A DNA stretch of 5,976 nucleotides, taken from the NCBI GenBank assembly GCA_029065305.1, contig JAIEIQ010000001.1:1-5976 (forward strand). The letters run 5' to 3'. The notes under the pieces were generated by a model, which saw only the letters and a list, made by a program, of their open reading frames with translations, had not been told where the DNA came from and made no database searches. Origin of the DNA: Oscillospiraceae bacterium. GTDB taxonomy: Bacteria; Bacillota; Clostridia; Oscillospirales; Oscillospiraceae. Made by a program: the position numbers and the translations under genes. Numbering within the stretch: position 1 is the stretch's first letter; each line of letters opens with the position of its first letter. Of this stretch, positions 4,782-5,976 are shown in pieces.

Positions 4782-5234
4782 TTATGCCCCATCGGACGGC
4801 CCCGCCGTCAGCGCCCGGATCCGCCGCCGGAAGATCTCCAGGTGCCGCTGCTGGAGGGCGATCAGCCGCGCCGCGTCCGCCCCCAGCTCCGCCAGGGACT
4901 GGTTCTCCTCCTCCATGACCGGCAGGATCCTTTCCTCCGCCAGCATCCGCCCCTTCTCCGTGAGATGGAGGTGCACCTCCCGGCCCCGCCCGGGACGCAG
5001 GCGGATAATCCCCTGCTTCTCCAGGGCGCGGATGGAGGAGTTCACCGTCTGCTTGCTGCGAAACGACGCCGAGCAGATATCCCGCTGGAGGCACCCGTCC
5101 CCCATGTCCAGCAGCTGGTAGAGGATCACAAAGGCGCTGTCCGACAGTCCGGCCCACCGGTCCGCCTCCCGGTAGAGGTCCTCCATCTCCTTGTACAAGC
5201 GGTTGCAGTGTCTCATCTCCGGCGAGAGCGGCAT
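4782..5234 (-). CDS. MarR-family transcriptional regulator
   Basis: A 150-residue winged-helix repressor of the MarR type, which binds DNA as a dimer and often lets go when a phenolic drug or other small ligand binds or a cysteine is oxidised. The recognition helix region lies at about 57-74 (FRSKQTVNSSIRALEKQG). The wing follows at 78-93 with basic tips (RLRPGRGREVHLHLTEKG), and flanking helices at 5-45 and 95-140 would form the dimer interface. The start has a TAAGGAGG ribosome binding site about 8 bases upstream. The gene heads a two-gene unit with the MATE pump and is preceded by a dyad operator overlapping its own promoter, so autorepression and control of the pump are likely. Ligand unknown. 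Confidence 0.9.
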   Translation of the reverse strand: MPLSPEMRHCNRLYKEMEDLYREADRWAGLSDSAFVILYQLLDMGDGCLQRDICSASFRSKQTVNSSIRALEKQGIIRLRPGRGREVHLHLTEKGRMLAEERILPVMEEENQSLAELGADAARLIALQQRHLEIFRRRIRALTAGPSDGA

Positions 5235-5250
5235 GGCGCAGGCCTCCTTA

Positions 5251-5288
5251 GTCCGATTTCGTACTCACAGTATAGTACGATTTCGGAC
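5251..5288. promoter_or_regulatory. Probable MarR operator, two pseudo-palindromes
   Basis: GTCCGATTTCGTACT (5251-5265) and AGTACGATTTCGGAC (5274-5288) are inverted relative to each other with 13 of 15 positions matching and 8 bases between. Each arm is itself a near palindrome (GTNCGA-TT-TCGNAC), centred 24 bases apart. One arm sits between the -35 and -10 boxes of the marR promoter and the other over the expected start, a position that would block transcription. Confidence 0.75.
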
Positions 5289-5297
5289 TTGCCGCAA
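5269..5297 (-). promoter_or_regulatory. Promoter of the marR-MATE operon
   Basis: On the minus strand TTGCGG (5297-5292), a 17-base spacer and TATACT (5274-5269). The start would fall near 5262, inside the operator dyad, with a leader of about 27 bases. Confidence 0.75.
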
Positions 5298-5321
5298 GGG
5301 GCAGGTTATACAAAAATTCAT

Positions 5322-5351
5322 TTGACGGACCGCCCTCCAAAATGCTATACT
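5322..5351 (+). promoter_or_regulatory. Probable miaB promoter
   Basis: TTGACG (5322-5327), an 18-base spacer and TATACT (5346-5351); CTATAC with a 17-base spacer is the alternative register. It is divergent from the marR promoter and lies 33 bases outside the operator dyad, so MarR is not expected to block it directly. Confidence 0.7.
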
Positions 5352-5386
5352 GTACTATTATTGCCAACCTACGACAGGAGAATGCT

Positions 5387-5976
5387 ATGACAGACGAGAG
5401 AGCGGCCCGGCGGATTGATCCGGCGGATATCGCGGCCCAGCTCCGCTTCTGCGGGGAGATCAAAGAGCTGCTGGAGGGGCGCGGGCCCCTTCTGGCCAAT
5501 ATACAGACCTACGGGTGCCAGCAGAACGTGGCCGACAGCCAGCGGCTGATGGGGATGCTCCGGGAGATGGGCTTCGGCTTCACCGAAGACCCCTTCCGGG
5601 CGGCGGTGATTGTCATCAACACCTGCGCCATTCGGGAGAACGCGGAGAAGAAGGTCTTCGGCGTGGTGGGCCAGCTGATCCACGTCAAGGAGCACAACCC
5701 GGACGCGGTCATCTGCCTGTGCGGCTGCATGGCCCAGCAGGAGACAGCGGCGGCGAAGCTCCGGGCCTCCTACCGCCACGTGGACCTGGTCTTCGGCCCC
5801 CAGGCTCTGTGGAAGTTCCCGGAGCTGCTTCACCAGGTCTGCACCCGGCGGGAGCGGGTGTTCTCCATCGCCGATGAGGCCGGATCCATTGCCGAGGGCC
5901 TGCCGGTGGTCCGGGAGAGCGGGGTGAAGGCCTGGGTCTCCATCATGTACGGGTGCAACAACTTCTGCTCCTACTG
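5387..5976 (+). CDS. miaB: tRNA-2-methylthio-N6-dimethylallyladenosine synthase MiaB, N-terminal part
   Basis: The gene runs off the right edge after 196 complete codons. MiaB is a radical-SAM enzyme that adds a methylthio group to N6-isopentenyladenosine-37 of tRNAs reading UNN codons. Visible are the UPF0004 domain with its three cluster cysteines, C44 in IQTYGCQQNVADS, C80 in INTCAIRENAEKK and C114 in CLCGCMAQQE. Then comes the start of the radical-SAM motif, YGCNNFCSY (C190, C194), with the third cysteine codon cut by the window end. The QTYGC and RENAE motifs favour MiaB over the related MtaB or RimO. The start at 5387 has AGGAG (5376-5380) 6 bases upstream. An N-terminal extension of about 35 residues before the first domain is usual in Firmicutes. 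The C-terminal TRAM domain is not in view. Confidence 0.92.
   Translation, partial: MTDERAARRIDPADIAAQLRFCGEIKELLEGRGPLLANIQTYGCQQNVADSQRLMGMLREMGFGFTEDPFRAAVIVINTCAIRENAEKKVFGVVGQLIHVKEHNPDAVICLCGCMAQQETAAAKLRASYRHVDLVFGPQALWKFPELLHQVCTRRERVFSIADEAGSIAEGLPVVRESGVKAWVSIMYGCNNFCSY

Overview
The window looks like chromosomal DNA of a GC-rich, anaerobic, Gram-positive Clostridia-type bacterium, probably an Oscillospiraceae/Ruminococcaceae gut lineage. This is inferred from strong AGGAGG-type ribosome binding sites, AT-rich sigma-A-like promoters between GC-rich genes, and protein types typical of such genomes: an aldo/keto reductase with an iron-sulfur tail, a MepA-like MATE pump and a MiaB. No mobile element, CRISPR array, rRNA or tRNA was seen.

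Layout. Positions 2-916 (minus) hold the first half of the translation GTPase TypA/BipA. Its reading frame ends at an in-frame TAG at the left edge, exactly after domain II. Positions 1045-1413 (minus) hold a small XRE-family repressor with its own terminator. Divergent from it, 1534-1916 (plus) is a decayed SLOG/DUF1273-like gene behind a strong promoter. It has lost about 60 bases at a short direct repeat and is out of frame. Positions 2010-3032 (plus) encode an intact aldo/keto reductase with a C-terminal ferredoxin-like cysteine region.

The most interesting part is the intergenic stretch 3085-3385, which long-ORF calling would leave empty. It looks like a complete type I toxin-antitoxin module with the architecture of the enterococcal plasmid par (Fst/RNA II) system. 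A 28-residue hydrophobic peptide gene (minus, 3222-3308) and a short antisense RNA (plus, about 3121-3201) each have a good promoter and run towards each other into a shared bidirectional terminator. A direct repeat at the 5' end of the antisense RNA and at the toxin start site gives the RNA a sequence complementary to the toxin ribosome-binding and start region. The toxin leader can also fold to cover its own Shine-Dalgarno sequence.

Positions 3384-5297 (minus) form a marR-MATE efflux operon. A dyad of two pseudo-palindromes lies on its promoter, which suggests autorepression by the MarR protein with release by a pump substrate. Divergent from it, at the right edge (5387-5976, plus), is the N-terminal part of miaB, a tRNA methylthiotransferase, which runs off the window.

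Gene functions rest on motif reading and family knowledge. The toxin-antitoxin assignment is inferred from sequence architecture, without a database match.
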